DNA of 64,000 bases from a virus. The stretch covers positions 20,737 to 84,736 of IMG/VR virus record IMGVR_UViG_3300042691_037543; one strand, 5' to 3'. The notes under the pieces were generated by a model. That model saw only the letters and a program-made list of their open reading frames with translations. It had not been told where the DNA came from and ran no database searches. Position 1 is the first letter of the stretch. Every line of letters starts with the position of its first letter. The position numbers were made by a program, and so were the translations under genes. Of this stretch, positions 54,211 through 62,873 are shown piece after piece.

Positions 54211-55931
54211 CTGTAGAGGCGCGCGCCTCGGAAGCCAGCGCCAGCCATCCTTATCGCACCGATCATACCACGCAAGCCGCCGCGCACGATGTAGACCTTT
54301 TTACCCTCGGGGCTGTAGTAGAAGACGCCGCCCTTGCTGCCCTTGTGCAGCACATGCGGCACCTCCTCGTGTGCGTGTTTCAGCTCCTCGGACAGCTCGC
54401 GCATCTTGGTGCGGTGGTCGGGGTGCTGGAATCCCGCGCGCCCGGTCAAGAACATCATACCGACGCCTCCCATCCCACCCGCAACGTACGCCTCGCCGCG
54501 GTAGCCCTTGTCGCTGCCGAACAGCTTTTGCATGAGTGTCTTCCGCTGATCCGGCTTCAACGGCTTGTCGATCCCGTGCTTCTTTTTAAACTCTCGAAAC
54601 TTTGTGGCGATAGCGGACTGCAAGCGGTGAACCTGCCTGCCGGGAGCTCCCAGCGCACGCCGCACGCGCTGCCCAAACGACCGCTCGTACGTTTGCTCAA
54701 CCTTCGTGCGAACTGCGGTCACCGCACTACGGTGGGTTTTGTTGTCGGCCACTCGCTGCTTCACGGAAGCAACACGGGCTGACGCCTGCTCTGCCTTGCT
54801 GACTGCGTCAGCCCACGCACGCTCCGTGGCAGAACCGGGTACGCGATCGTTCTTGGGGCCGCGCGCCAGGGACGCCTCGCGAAGTTGTGCTCTTGCGGCC
54901 TTCGCCGCCGCACGGGCCTCGCGAGCCTCACGGCGCAACACCTTCGCCTCGTCTGCATTCTCTTTCAACAAGCCGTCTAGCCGCGCTCGCTGTTCGTGAA
55001 TACGCAGACGCCCGCGCGGCGTAGGGGGTGGTGCGGGCGGCGGCGGGGCGGGCTTTCCAGACGCTGCCTCGCGACCTTTCGCTAGCTTGACCAGTCTGTC
55101 TTTCTCTACTTGAGCAGCGAGCTTTTCTAGGAACACCCGCGATTGCTTCGCGGCCATGATCTCCGCAGTGCGCGCCTTCGTGAAGGTGTGCCCGAGTCCG
55201 TATGACTTCCGGCGCTCCTGGGCCATTCGCGCCCTGATCTCTTTACGGCGCGCTTTGATGGCTGCGCGCTTGGCGCGCGCTACGCCGGCCGGGGACGCCT
55301 CGAACTCAGCCTTTCGTGCAGCCGCACGCTCTGCGCGCTCGCGCGCCCACTGCGCCGCCGCGAAGGACTTGCCTGCGGACGTTTCACTGAGACTGCGGAC
55401 GGCGTCTTTCTCGGTACGGCGCTTCTTCTCTGGAACGCCATCGAGCTTTCTCGCAGCGTCCGCGCTCATGCCCGAGCTCTCTGCGCGAACTCGTGCGCTG
55501 TCCGCTTCGTCGTTTCTGCCCTCTGCTCTAAGGGCACGTTCGCGTGCACGCCAATACTTCTCGCGAGCGTCCCAATGCTCTGCCTCCAGAGAGCGCTTCA
55601 CATCGTGCTTTTTGTGCATCCGATGGAAATGCGCCGCGACACGACGGGTGCGCTTCGCCGCGTCCATCAACGACGCAGCGAGCGTTGTGTCCCCACGCGC
55701 CATCGCAAGCTGTGCGCGCCGCAGTAGGTCGCTGGCGCGCCGCCCGTACTCACGAGCCCGGTCGATGTTCGGGCGCCGATCGGCGCCCGGCCCGACTTGA
55801 ATATCCAGTCCAAGGCGCGCCCGCTGCTTTGCAACTTGGCGGGCAACCGCTTCGTTGAGCCGCGCAGCGCGGTCAGACGGGGACTGGTTCTTCTTTGTCA
55901 GCCACTTAGTCTTCTTCGGTGCGCGGGCCAT
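54207..55931 (-). CDS. Large Lys/Arg/Ala-rich coiled-coil protein (internal virion candidate)
   Basis: A 574-aa protein, ATG 55931. It is overwhelmingly helical and basic (for example ARERALRAEGRNDEADSARVR; ERAAARKAEFEASPAGVARAKR) with a Pro-rich break (PAPPPPAPPPTPRG). A distinct C-terminal domain has a Gly-rich membrane-like patch (YVAGGMGGVGMMFLTG) and ends in KGGVFYYSPEGKKVYIV. The composition and location between portal and minor head genes suggest a DNA-bound protein packaged in the head and possibly ejected. Not a named family. Confidence 0.62.
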   Translation of the reverse strand: MARAPKKTKWLTKKNQSPSDRAARLNEAVARQVAKQRARLGLDIQVGPGADRRPNIDRAREYGRRASDLLRRAQLAMARGDTTLAASLMDAAKRTRRVAAHFHRMHKKHDVKRSLEAEHWDAREKYWRARERALRAEGRNDEADSARVRAESSGMSADAARKLDGVPEKKRRTEKDAVRSLSETSAGKSFAAAQWARERAERAAARKAEFEASPAGVARAKRAAIKARRKEIRARMAQERRKSYGLGHTFTKARTAEIMAAKQSRVFLEKLAAQVEKDRLVKLAKGREAASGKPAPPPPAPPPTPRGRLRIHEQRARLDGLLKENADEAKVLRREAREARAAAKAARAQLREASLARGPKNDRVPGSATERAWADAVSKAEQASARVASVKQRVADNKTHRSAVTAVRTKVEQTYERSFGQRVRRALGAPGRQVHRLQSAIATKFREFKKKHGIDKPLKPDQRKTLMQKLFGSDKGYRGEAYVAGGMGGVGMMFLTGRAGFQHPDHRTKMRELSEELKHAHEEVPHVLHKGSKGGVFYYSPEGKKVYIVRGGLRGMIGAIRMAGAGFRGARLYR

Positions 55932-55940
55932 GCCGCCAGA

Positions 55941-56822
55941 CTAGCGGCGGCCCTTCGCCGAAGCGAGCAGGCGCGCTTCGAGATCGCTCTTGGGACGCAC
56001 CTTCGGCGCGTAGGCGCCCATCTCTTCGCTCTCCGGGTAGCTGAGCCAGAGCACTTCGGTGCGCGTCCCGCGGTTCTTTCCCGCGAGCAACGCCGTGTCG
56101 AACCGCACAACGCGCCACCCTGCGTACAGCTCGTTGTACAGGTCACTGTCGTACCCCGACACGGCAACCCGGCCGCCGTACCCAACGATGGTGTGCAGGC
56201 GCGCCGCGAGGTGCCGATGGTGCGCGTCGTCCATCTCGTGCGCGTACGCGACGCCCTTGCGGGTTCCGAGCACATACGGCGGGTCTGCGTAGACGAACAC
56301 CTTGTTGGATCGGCACTGCGCTTCGGTGCCGTACCCCGTGAGGAAGTCCAGCGCGTCGGCGTTGTCGATCTCCGTCACGCGCACGAGGGCGCGCGCGTAC
56401 TCGCGGAGCTGGTCGATCTTGCCGTAGCCCTTGATGTAGCAGCGGCCGTAGCCGTTCGTGGGAAGGTCGATCCCCGCGAACCCCATGCGCGAACGGCACC
56501 AGAAACGACGGGCCTTCTCCACGGGGTCGTCAGCGGGCTCGCGGGCGGCAACGAGCTCGTCGCGTGCGTGCGGAGACAGCTCGACGACTTCGTGCAGCGC
56601 GTCGGGCTGGTTCCGCAGCACACGAAAGAAGTTCACCACGTCGCTGTCACGATCGTTGACCGCATAAAACTGGTACGCCGACAACGGCAACGCGAAGAAC
56701 ACCGACCCCGCGCCGAAGAACGGTTCGATGTACCAGTCGGCGCGCGCGAAGTGGGGGATCAACTGGTGGGCCATGACCCCCTTCCCCCCGTAGCGCTTCA
56801 CGATGCTGCCTCGCTTGGTCAC
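55941..56822 (-). CDS. D12-class DNA adenine N6-methyltransferase (Dam-like)
   Basis: A 293-aa protein. Motif order is that of alpha-type D12 enzymes: YIEPFFGAGSVFFAL (the FxGxG S-adenosylmethionine site) at about residues 31-45, RFWCRSRMGFAG, and the catalytic DPPY (FVYADPPYVLG) at about 176-186. A conserved C-terminal VAVSGYDSDLY follows. Target sequence is unknown, though Dam-type enzymes modify GATC or similar. It may shield phage DNA from host restriction or tag packaged DNA. It lies inside the head operon. Confidence 0.9.
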   Translation of the reverse strand: MTKRGSIVKRYGGKGVMAHQLIPHFARADWYIEPFFGAGSVFFALPLSAYQFYAVNDRDSDVVNFFRVLRNQPDALHEVVELSPHARDELVAAREPADDPVEKARRFWCRSRMGFAGIDLPTNGYGRCYIKGYGKIDQLREYARALVRVTEIDNADALDFLTGYGTEAQCRSNKVFVYADPPYVLGTRKGVAYAHEMDDAHHRHLAARLHTIVGYGGRVAVSGYDSDLYNELYAGWRVVRFDTALLAGKNRGTRTEVLWLSYPESEEMGAYAPKVRPKSDLEARLLASAKGRR

Positions 56823-57247
56823 GTCGGCATCGTTCCCCAGCCCACCTTGGGCTTGTCCTCACCGGGGCCGCGGTTGATCTCGACGACGGCCCACGAAGGG
56901 CCCTTCGCTGCGGCGCGCTCCGCATCCGGCGTGTGCGTCTTGCAGGCGTACACCGTCGAGATGCGAATGTGGTTCACCGCGGGCTGCGTGGGTCCGTTGA
57001 TCTTCAACGGAATCATCATCGCGAGAAACTTCGCCGGGTCGGTCTGCGCAAGCACGTCGATGCCGGGGTCGCGCTTACGGAGCTCCTCGTAGGGCACCAT
57101 CACGATGATCCGCGTGAGCGGGTGCGCGGGGCACCCCCCGACTTGGCACTTCGTGCCGGGGGGAAACGCGTACTTGGAGTGGTACTGCTCAGGCGTCGCA
57201 CGCCCGCCCATGAACCGACGACGGTGCTGGATGTTCTGCTTGCTCAT
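56819..57247 (-). CDS. Hypothetical protein with CxxxxC pair
   Basis: A 142-aa protein; I chose ATG 57247 (GAGGAGAG upstream, ATGA overlap with the HAD-like gene). A basic N-terminus (HRRRFMGGRATPEQYHSKY) is followed by CQVGGCPAHPL, which could bind metal. A hydrophobic strand (RIIVMVPYEEL) and a second Cys/His (YACKTHTPD) complete a four-ligand set. The function is unknown; it is co-transcribed with the methylase. Confidence 0.62.
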   Translation of the reverse strand: MSKQNIQHRRRFMGGRATPEQYHSKYAFPPGTKCQVGGCPAHPLTRIIVMVPYEELRKRDPGIDVLAQTDPAKFLAMMIPLKINGPTQPAVNHIRISTVYACKTHTPDAERAAAKGPSWAVVEINRGPGEDKPKVGWGTMPT

Positions 57248-57693
57248 CGCGCTCTCCTCGTTCTGTACCCGAAGCACTGCATGATCGCCGGCCACCCGCC
57301 CTGGTTGAACGCGCGTGCCTTCGCGTCGATGTGCAGGTCTACGACGGGCTTACCCTGCAAGCCGTCGTCGATGGCATGAAACACACCCGGTAGGTAGGCC
57401 AGCACGAAGGCCAGCATCTCTTGGTAGCGGTTCTCGAAGAACCCTTGCTGCTCTTTCCAGAGCACAGGGTCCACCTTCACAACCCCCGCAGTGACCAAGG
57501 GGTCCAGCCGGGGGTCTACCCGAAGGGCTCGGTTCGCACGGTCGGAGCACAAAAGCAGGATGTGCCCGGCGCGACGCAACGACCGTAGGGTCAGCGAAGC
57601 GCCCGGCACAAGCTCCAGCGGTGTCTCCAGGTCGTCGAACGCGCGCGTGTCGTCGCGCACGATGACGCCGTCGAACTCGAACGAGATCAGCAT
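57244..57693 (-). CDS. HAD-superfamily phosphatase-like protein
   Basis: A 149-aa protein; I chose ATG 57693 because it places motif I near the N-terminus and lies one base after the previous stop. Residues 2-14 (LISFEFDGVIVRD) match HAD motif I, but Glu replaces the nucleophilic Asp (E6), while the acid/base Asp (D8) is kept. Motif II-like LLLCSDR follows, then VFHAIDDGL (motif IV-like). HAD proteins hydrolyse phosphate or act on nucleotides; the substitution suggests altered or lost catalysis. It is in the head operon between the methylase pair and an HTH gene. Confidence 0.6.
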   Translation of the reverse strand: MLISFEFDGVIVRDDTRAFDDLETPLELVPGASLTLRSLRRAGHILLLCSDRANRALRVDPRLDPLVTAGVVKVDPVLWKEQQGFFENRYQEMLAFVLAYLPGVFHAIDDGLQGKPVVDLHIDAKARAFNQGGWPAIMQCFGYRTRRAR

Positions 57694-57694
57694 G

Positions 57695-57991
57695 TCACTC
57701 GTCGGGGGCGAGGTGGCTGTCGAACTCGCCGACGACAAGCCCGTGCGTGGCGCGAACCATCTCAGCGATGATGGTGTCTTCGTGCTTCCCGCGCCACGCA
57801 CCTGTGACGATCGCCCCGTCGGGGCCTACGGCGATCGTGAAGAAGTCCGTGATCTCACCTTGCGCGACCATCTTGGTGAAGGCCGCCGCAGCGCGGAGCG
57901 TGCCGCGACTGACGGGCTTCGGCTTCGTCGGCTCCTTCGGCCCGTCCTTGGCGTCGAGCAAAACGAGGCGCGGCTTGTTGAAGTCACCCAT
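57695..57991 (-). CDS. Small hypothetical protein
   Basis: A 98-aa protein, ATG 57991 in an ATGA-type junction. A basic N-terminus with a Pro/Lys stretch (KDGPKEPTKPKPVSRGTL) leads to a helical/beta body (AAAAFTKMVAQGEITDFFTIAVGPDGA). Not recognised. One base separates it from the HAD-like gene. Confidence 0.6.
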   Translation of the reverse strand: MGDFNKPRLVLLDAKDGPKEPTKPKPVSRGTLRAAAAFTKMVAQGEITDFFTIAVGPDGAIVTGAWRGKHEDTIIAEMVRATHGLVVGEFDSHLAPDE

Positions 57992-58383
57992 CAGCGGACC
58001 CTCCGATTGGCCTTAGCGGCGCGTGCGATCTTGTCTCGCATGAGTCGGTGAGGGTCCAGTACGCGGTACCGCTTGCCACCTTTCGGCGTCGCCGCCGCTG
58101 CGATCAGCCCGTCGCGTACCCACTGCACGACCATCTCGAACGACGCGTTGTACCAGCGCATCACCACGTCTGCGGTGACCCACTCCCCCTGCGTCATGTT
58201 GTCGAGAATGGGGTAGGTGATGCCGTACTTCGTGTCTTGAAGCACGGTCGGCTTTTCCGTGCCTGCCTTGGGTGGGAGAGGCACGAACTTCGGGTCGTCG
58301 AGGTACTCCGCGCGACCGATCCAGCTCGGGTACCGCGCCGTGCCGAGCACGGGGCGGCTGTTGTGAATGAAGAACGAGCTCAC
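57991..58383 (-). CDS. Winged-helix/MerR-type helix-turn-helix protein
   Basis: A 130-aa protein. The C-terminal half reads WVTADVVMRWYNASFEMVVQWVRDGLIAA, followed by GGKRYRVLDPHRLM. This is the layout of excisionase/MerR-type DNA-binding domains (Val-x-Trp-x-Arg, then a wing with Lys-Arg-Tyr). It may bind DNA as a regulator or packaging factor. It is downstream of the portal and overlaps it by four bases. Confidence 0.6.
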   Translation of the reverse strand: MSSFFIHNSRPVLGTARYPSWIGRAEYLDDPKFVPLPPKAGTEKPTVLQDTKYGITYPILDNMTQGEWVTADVVMRWYNASFEMVVQWVRDGLIAAAATPKGGKRYRVLDPHRLMRDKIARAAKANRRVR

Positions 58384-60188
58384 TCGATGGGCTCCTCGGG
58401 CAACGGCTCCTCGCCTTCGGCCGGCATACCCTCTACGCCCTCCTCCCCTTCGAGGCCGGCGAGCTCCGCGTCGAGTGCGGCGAGCTCTGCGTCGAGCGCG
58501 GCGTCGTCCTCGGGGGCACCCTCCTCACCCTCGGCGGGCTCGGCGGCGGACTCTTCCTCCATCTCTTTCTGCATCTGCATCTGACGCTTGGCCATCTCTT
58601 CCATCTTGGCCATCTCTTCGTCAGCGTCTTGCTTGATCTGGTGGATGGTGTCCGCGGGATCGTCGAGCCCGAAGTACGGGCCGATGAACTTCGTGGCCGT
58701 GAGCGCATCCACGAGCCCCTTTTCCTTCGCCGTGCCGGCCGCCTGCACAGCCGTGTTGGCGTCCGAGAGCGTCGGCTGGAAGTATGGGCCCCACGCCAAC
58801 GTGATGTGGTCGCTCGACCCGAACTTCCGCGGCTCGAAGCTGCGCTCCCCCGTGTCGGGGTTGGTCACCGGGCGCATCGGTAGATCGAGCACCTGACGCA
58901 CGACGCCGATCCCTTCAACCGGGCGCGGCGTCAGGGCCGCCTTGCACACCTTGATGACGATGCGGAGCAACCGCTTGATGCCCCGCTCGCCGTACTGCTC
59001 GCGCAGCACGTCGGCCTTCTCCAACATCGAGCTGTAGTCGCGGTCGATCTCCGTGGCGGTCTTCGCGACCTGCGAGCTCGACTGGTCGATCACGACACGC
59101 GCCATGCGGCACACGAGCTTCTCGAAGCGCTCGGCGAGCTCCAGCGCAGCGCGAGGGCCCTGGCCGTTCATCTCCATGTAGCTTGCGTTGCCCTTGCTGA
59201 GCTTGAGCGCGTTGCCGGAGCCCTTCTTCAAGCCCTCCGGCATCTCGTCTTCCGACACGATCAGCAGCGTCGGGTCGCAGTTGGAGATCACCCCGCGGTT
59301 GGCCTGCGAGATGAGCGCGTCCATCTGCTCCATCATGTCGAACGCACCGTGCGCGTCAGGGTCGCCGTCGATGTCGTCTTGCACCTCTTGGTTCTGAATC
59401 CACACGGCGGGGCACTCCCCGATGCCGTGCTCGACGCGGTTGGAGTCAAACTCGTTCCAGTTCGGCTCGCCCTTGTCGGCCGGCACGCCCTCCCACACCT
59501 CGTCCGACTGCGTGTCGATCACACGGCGGTAGAAGAACGGCCGCTGCTCGACGATGCGGTTCTTCTTCTCGTCGAAGGTGACGACGGGCTCGTAGTAGAC
59601 GTAGCGAACTTCGAGCTTGCGCAGCGTGTTCTCCGCGCGCGACAGGTACATGGGGATGCACCACCGCGGATCGAACACCTCGAAGACGGGGCGCCCCTTG
59701 TCGAGCTTGAACCCGATGGCCACCGAGCCCATCGCGCCGCCGTAGTTGCGGGCCATCACCATCTTCGACCACAGCCGGCCCTCGTCGCAGATCGCGCCGA
59801 GCATGTCCTCCGTATCGGGGTCACCCGGCACGCGCACGATGGGGTGTCGCCGCTGCGAAAAGAGCAGGCCGGTGAAGCGCTCGACGATGACGCGACCGAG
59901 GTGGTACGGCGCGTCGGGCCGGCGGTACTTCAACGAGAGCGTCTGGTCTGGGTTGCCCTCGAAGCCCGGCGGGATGTACCCGGTGTGTGCGACGGAGGCG
60001 CGCTGTTCGGTGGGCAGCACGGGGGTGCCGTCCCACGCAACGCGCCGATGGTCGTACTGCTGCGCGCGGAAAAAGCCCCACAGCCTGTTCAAGTGCATCT
60101 GGCGCGCGGTCATGCGGTCGCCAGACGACATCTGATCGAAGGCTGCAATCGCGGTGTCCCGGCCGGTGCCGTCGTTGGTCACGCTCAT
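58380..60188 (-). CDS. Portal protein
   Basis: A 602-aa protein, ATG 60188. It begins with a helical N-terminus, then RVIVERFTGLLFSQRRHPIV and a wing/stem region. The middle has DALISQANRGVISNCDP, MNGQGPRAALELAERFEKL and TEIDRDYSSML, a portal-type crown and clip pattern. The acidic C-terminus (EEESAAEPAEGEEG...) is also common in portals. It lies between terminase and the small head genes, as expected. It forms the dodecameric DNA channel. Confidence 0.85.
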   Translation of the reverse strand: MSVTNDGTGRDTAIAAFDQMSSGDRMTARQMHLNRLWGFFRAQQYDHRRVAWDGTPVLPTEQRASVAHTGYIPPGFEGNPDQTLSLKYRRPDAPYHLGRVIVERFTGLLFSQRRHPIVRVPGDPDTEDMLGAICDEGRLWSKMVMARNYGGAMGSVAIGFKLDKGRPVFEVFDPRWCIPMYLSRAENTLRKLEVRYVYYEPVVTFDEKKNRIVEQRPFFYRRVIDTQSDEVWEGVPADKGEPNWNEFDSNRVEHGIGECPAVWIQNQEVQDDIDGDPDAHGAFDMMEQMDALISQANRGVISNCDPTLLIVSEDEMPEGLKKGSGNALKLSKGNASYMEMNGQGPRAALELAERFEKLVCRMARVVIDQSSSQVAKTATEIDRDYSSMLEKADVLREQYGERGIKRLLRIVIKVCKAALTPRPVEGIGVVRQVLDLPMRPVTNPDTGERSFEPRKFGSSDHITLAWGPYFQPTLSDANTAVQAAGTAKEKGLVDALTATKFIGPYFGLDDPADTIHQIKQDADEEMAKMEEMAKRQMQMQKEMEEESAAEPAEGEEGAPEDDAALDAELAALDAELAGLEGEEGVEGMPAEGEEPLPEEPIE

Positions 60189-60206
60189 GGCTCGTACCTT
60201 ACCCCG

Positions 60207-62867
60207 TCACCGCTGGAGCAGGGAGTGCTTGAGCAGCTTTGCCTTCTTGGCTTCCTTCGGGCCGACGGTGCGCGCACCTTCACGAGCGAACCAGCAGTTG
60301 TGCACCGCGTAGCCGTGCACGACGAACGACTCGTCTTCCTCGACGTGCAGGTTGTAGACGGTCCCGCGGAACGTGCTCTTGTCGATGCGAAGCAACGGCG
60401 CGCGCACACCCTCGGGAACCCGCTCCGTGTGGTACCCAGCAGCGGGGGGCCGGCGCACCGCGCCCCCGAAATGAACGCGGTCGAGGTCGCTCCCCGTGTT
60501 GTTGTAAAGCACGGCGGTGTCGTGCACGCCGAGGGTCACGCGGTATTGCCCATCGACCAGCGACGTGACCCCCGTGTTCGGGTTCGTGTACAGGTGCTCG
60601 CCCTTGTCGATGATGAGCGAGGGACGAAACCCAGCGTCTACGAGGGTCTGGCGTGCCTGCTCGGCCATGCCGAGCGACCGGGTACGCAGCACGAAGGCGC
60701 TGTTGCCGAAGCGATCCACAGGCATCGGGTCTTCGGCAACGAGAACCCACCCACGGAGAACGGCGAGACGCAGGCTTGTGGGCGCACGGAGCCAGTTCCA
60801 CGGAAGCGCGGCACGCCGACCGGCGGCCCCCAACAGCCGGATGGCGGCGACACCCTTCTGGCCGAGCACGATGCGGAACGAGGAGCGGTCTTCTTCGATG
60901 TGAAACCCCGTCCCCGGCGCAACACGGTTCGCCTGCTGCGTGCAGAACAGGCGTAGGTGCATCGAGTTCGGCGGCAGCTTCACGGAGAAGTGCGCAGCGC
61001 CGGGCCGAACCTTCGCGCGACTGGCGAGCAGGATGCCGACGAACTGCATGAACTCTTCGTCGAGGGGCAATCCGAGCGCCGCGGCACCCGGCGGAAGCGC
61101 GGGCGGCTCCTCTGTGAACTCCTGCTGCGGCGACAAGAGCGAGTGGTGCTCGTTCAAGTCGCGAGCGCGCACCCACTGCCACCCTTCCGGCCAGTGAAAC
61201 TCGCCCTGCTTTCGGTACTTGAAGTCCGCAGGGAACATCGCGAGCACGGGGTGCTCGTGCGTGACCGTGATCGGCGGCCCGTTTCGAGGGGTGAGCTTGT
61301 AGACCGTCGAGTCGTACGCGCGGCTGGTCACCTCGGTGACCTTGCGCCAGCGACCCTTGTGCGTGAGCACGCGGTCGCCCACTTCGATTTCTTCGATGCG
61401 CGTGGGGCCCCTGTGCGTGAGCACGCGCTGGCCGGGGGGTAGGCACGCCATGAGATAGTCCGACGTGTGGCCCGCGGGCGAGTAGTTCATCATGCCGTTC
61501 ATCCACGCTGCGACTTCATTGGTGAGTGGCTGGCCTCCCTGACTCGGGATGATCCACTTGCCGTTCTCCATCTCGACGGCGATCGACTCGACACCGAAAA
61601 CCGGGTCGCTCTTGTTGCGGCCGGTGGTGAAGGGGCGCACGGGCACTGCGGATAGATCGCGTGTGAAGTCGAGAATGAACGACTGCGCAGCGTTCGACTC
61701 TACGAACACGATGGACAGGTAGCGTTGGTGCGTGTTCACGATGCGCTGCACGATCTCGGGGGCGGTCCATCGCCCCGACTCGATGCACAACACCTCGCGG
61801 TCGCCGTTCGGGTGAATGGCGATCGTAAAGATTACGCTCAGGTCAGAGTTCTTCTTACCCGTTCCGAGGTCTACGCCGGTCACGGTCATGTAGCCGGGGG
61901 GTACAACGCGCAGCTCGCCGGGCATGGAGCGCCCGGAGCCTCGTTCGAGGGCGCGCTTGAGCCACTCTTCACGAAACCGCGAGTCGGTGTCGTCGCGCGC
62001 AACGCAGAGAAGCTGTCTCGCGAATTCGAGACTGCCCATCGTCTTGCTCTCTTCGATACGCTCGGCGGGCCAGCGCTCGGGCCACGACAGGGAGCCGTCT
62101 TCACGCACGACGGGGTTGCGTTCGGAGAACCAACCCGGCAGGGCCGCCAGCCGGTGCATCAAGTCTTCGGGGTGCCACGCCGTACCGACGAGCCAGATGA
62201 AGGCGTTGGCGGTCATGCGCCCTGAGATGGTCGCGTTGTACCAGCGGTACAGGTCGTCGCGGGCGTGGTCGGTGCGCGTGTTCTCGTAGTCGAGCACGTC
62301 GTCGAGGAAGGCCCCGTCGAGGCGCGAGCCGAGCACGTTGCCGTGCACACCGACGGCTTGCACAGAGGGGTCGCGGGCGGCGGACGTGCGCTTGACGGTG
62401 ATGGCGGCGTCGGACCAGCGATCCCCTGGGACGAGGTTCGGAAAGACGAGCCGCAGCTCTTCGGACTGCTCGATGTACGTCTTGATTGCTTTAACAATCT
62501 TGACTGCCTGCCCCGCGGTGTTCGAGACGATGGCGAGGCGCAGGTCGGGGTTGTTCCCGAGGAGCCAGAGGGTGCGCATGACGCACAGCGAGAAGGACTT
62601 ACCCGACTCGATGTGCGACCAGATGACGGCGCGCTTGTGCTTGCTGGCGATCTCGTGAAACCGGCGGTGGATGGGGGCCTGCCGGATGGGCTTGTGGGTG
62701 AGCTCGTCGCGCCCCACGAACTCGCAGAACACGTCACACGACAGCCGAGCCGCGGCGATGCGGATACGCTGTGCGCGTTCGAGCATGTCTCTCGCCGCGT
62801 CCGGGTTGGCGGCGAGCCAGTTCAAGACACGTTCTTTGTTCCGCTCGTCGAGCATGGCGCTGTTCAT
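60207..62867 (-). CDS. terL: Terminase large subunit interrupted by an intein
   Basis: An 886-aa precursor; ATG 62867 was chosen (MNSAMLDERNKERV; ATG 62855 is a second option) because the longer frame would pass the divergent gene's start. ATPase: HIESGKS (Walker A-like, Lys about 90) and AFLDDVLD (Walker B). RNase-H-like nuclease: VTGVDLGTG with the first Asp, then IVFVESNAA with Glu. The third acidic motif SDYLMAC is split by the intein after Ala. Removing 383 intein residues gives a 503-aa terminase, the usual length. It packages DNA through the portal. Its mature C-terminal end (CWFAREGARTVG...) follows the intein. Confidence 0.92.
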   Translation of the reverse strand: MNSAMLDERNKERVLNWLAANPDAARDMLERAQRIRIAAARLSCDVFCEFVGRDELTHKPIRQAPIHRRFHEIASKHKRAVIWSHIESGKSFSLCVMRTLWLLGNNPDLRLAIVSNTAGQAVKIVKAIKTYIEQSEELRLVFPNLVPGDRWSDAAITVKRTSAARDPSVQAVGVHGNVLGSRLDGAFLDDVLDYENTRTDHARDDLYRWYNATISGRMTANAFIWLVGTAWHPEDLMHRLAALPGWFSERNPVVREDGSLSWPERWPAERIEESKTMGSLEFARQLLCVARDDTDSRFREEWLKRALERGSGRSMPGELRVVPPGYMTVTGVDLGTGKKNSDLSVIFTIAIHPNGDREVLCIESGRWTAPEIVQRIVNTHQRYLSIVFVESNAAQSFILDFTRDLSAVPVRPFTTGRNKSDPVFGVESIAVEMENGKWIIPSQGGQPLTNEVAAWMNGMMNYSPAGHTSDYLMACLPPGQRVLTHRGPTRIEEIEVGDRVLTHKGRWRKVTEVTSRAYDSTVYKLTPRNGPPITVTHEHPVLAMFPADFKYRKQGEFHWPEGWQWVRARDLNEHHSLLSPQQEFTEEPPALPPGAAALGLPLDEEFMQFVGILLASRAKVRPGAAHFSVKLPPNSMHLRLFCTQQANRVAPGTGFHIEEDRSSFRIVLGQKGVAAIRLLGAAGRRAALPWNWLRAPTSLRLAVLRGWVLVAEDPMPVDRFGNSAFVLRTRSLGMAEQARQTLVDAGFRPSLIIDKGEHLYTNPNTGVTSLVDGQYRVTLGVHDTAVLYNNTGSDLDRVHFGGAVRRPPAAGYHTERVPEGVRAPLLRIDKSTFRGTVYNLHVEEDESFVVHGYAVHNCWFAREGARTVGPKEAKKAKLLKHSLLQR
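60297..61445 (-). mobile_element. Intein with degenerate LAGLIDADG-type endonuclease domain
   Basis: A 383-residue intein. Block A is CLPPGQRVLTHRGPTRIEEI and starts with Cys at 61445-61443. Block B contains TVTHEHPVL (the TxxH pair). Block F is GTVYNLHVEEDESFVV. Block G is HGYAVHN followed by Cys+1 (60296-60294). All splicing residues (C1, T/H block B, penultimate His, terminal Asn, Cys+1) are present, so splicing should work. The middle has EEFMQFVGILLASRAKV and VLRGWVLVAEDPM at the places where homing endonucleases have GDG and DADG. The catalytic acids are lost, suggesting an inactive endonuclease. Confidence 0.9.
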
Positions 62868-62873
62868 TGTTGT

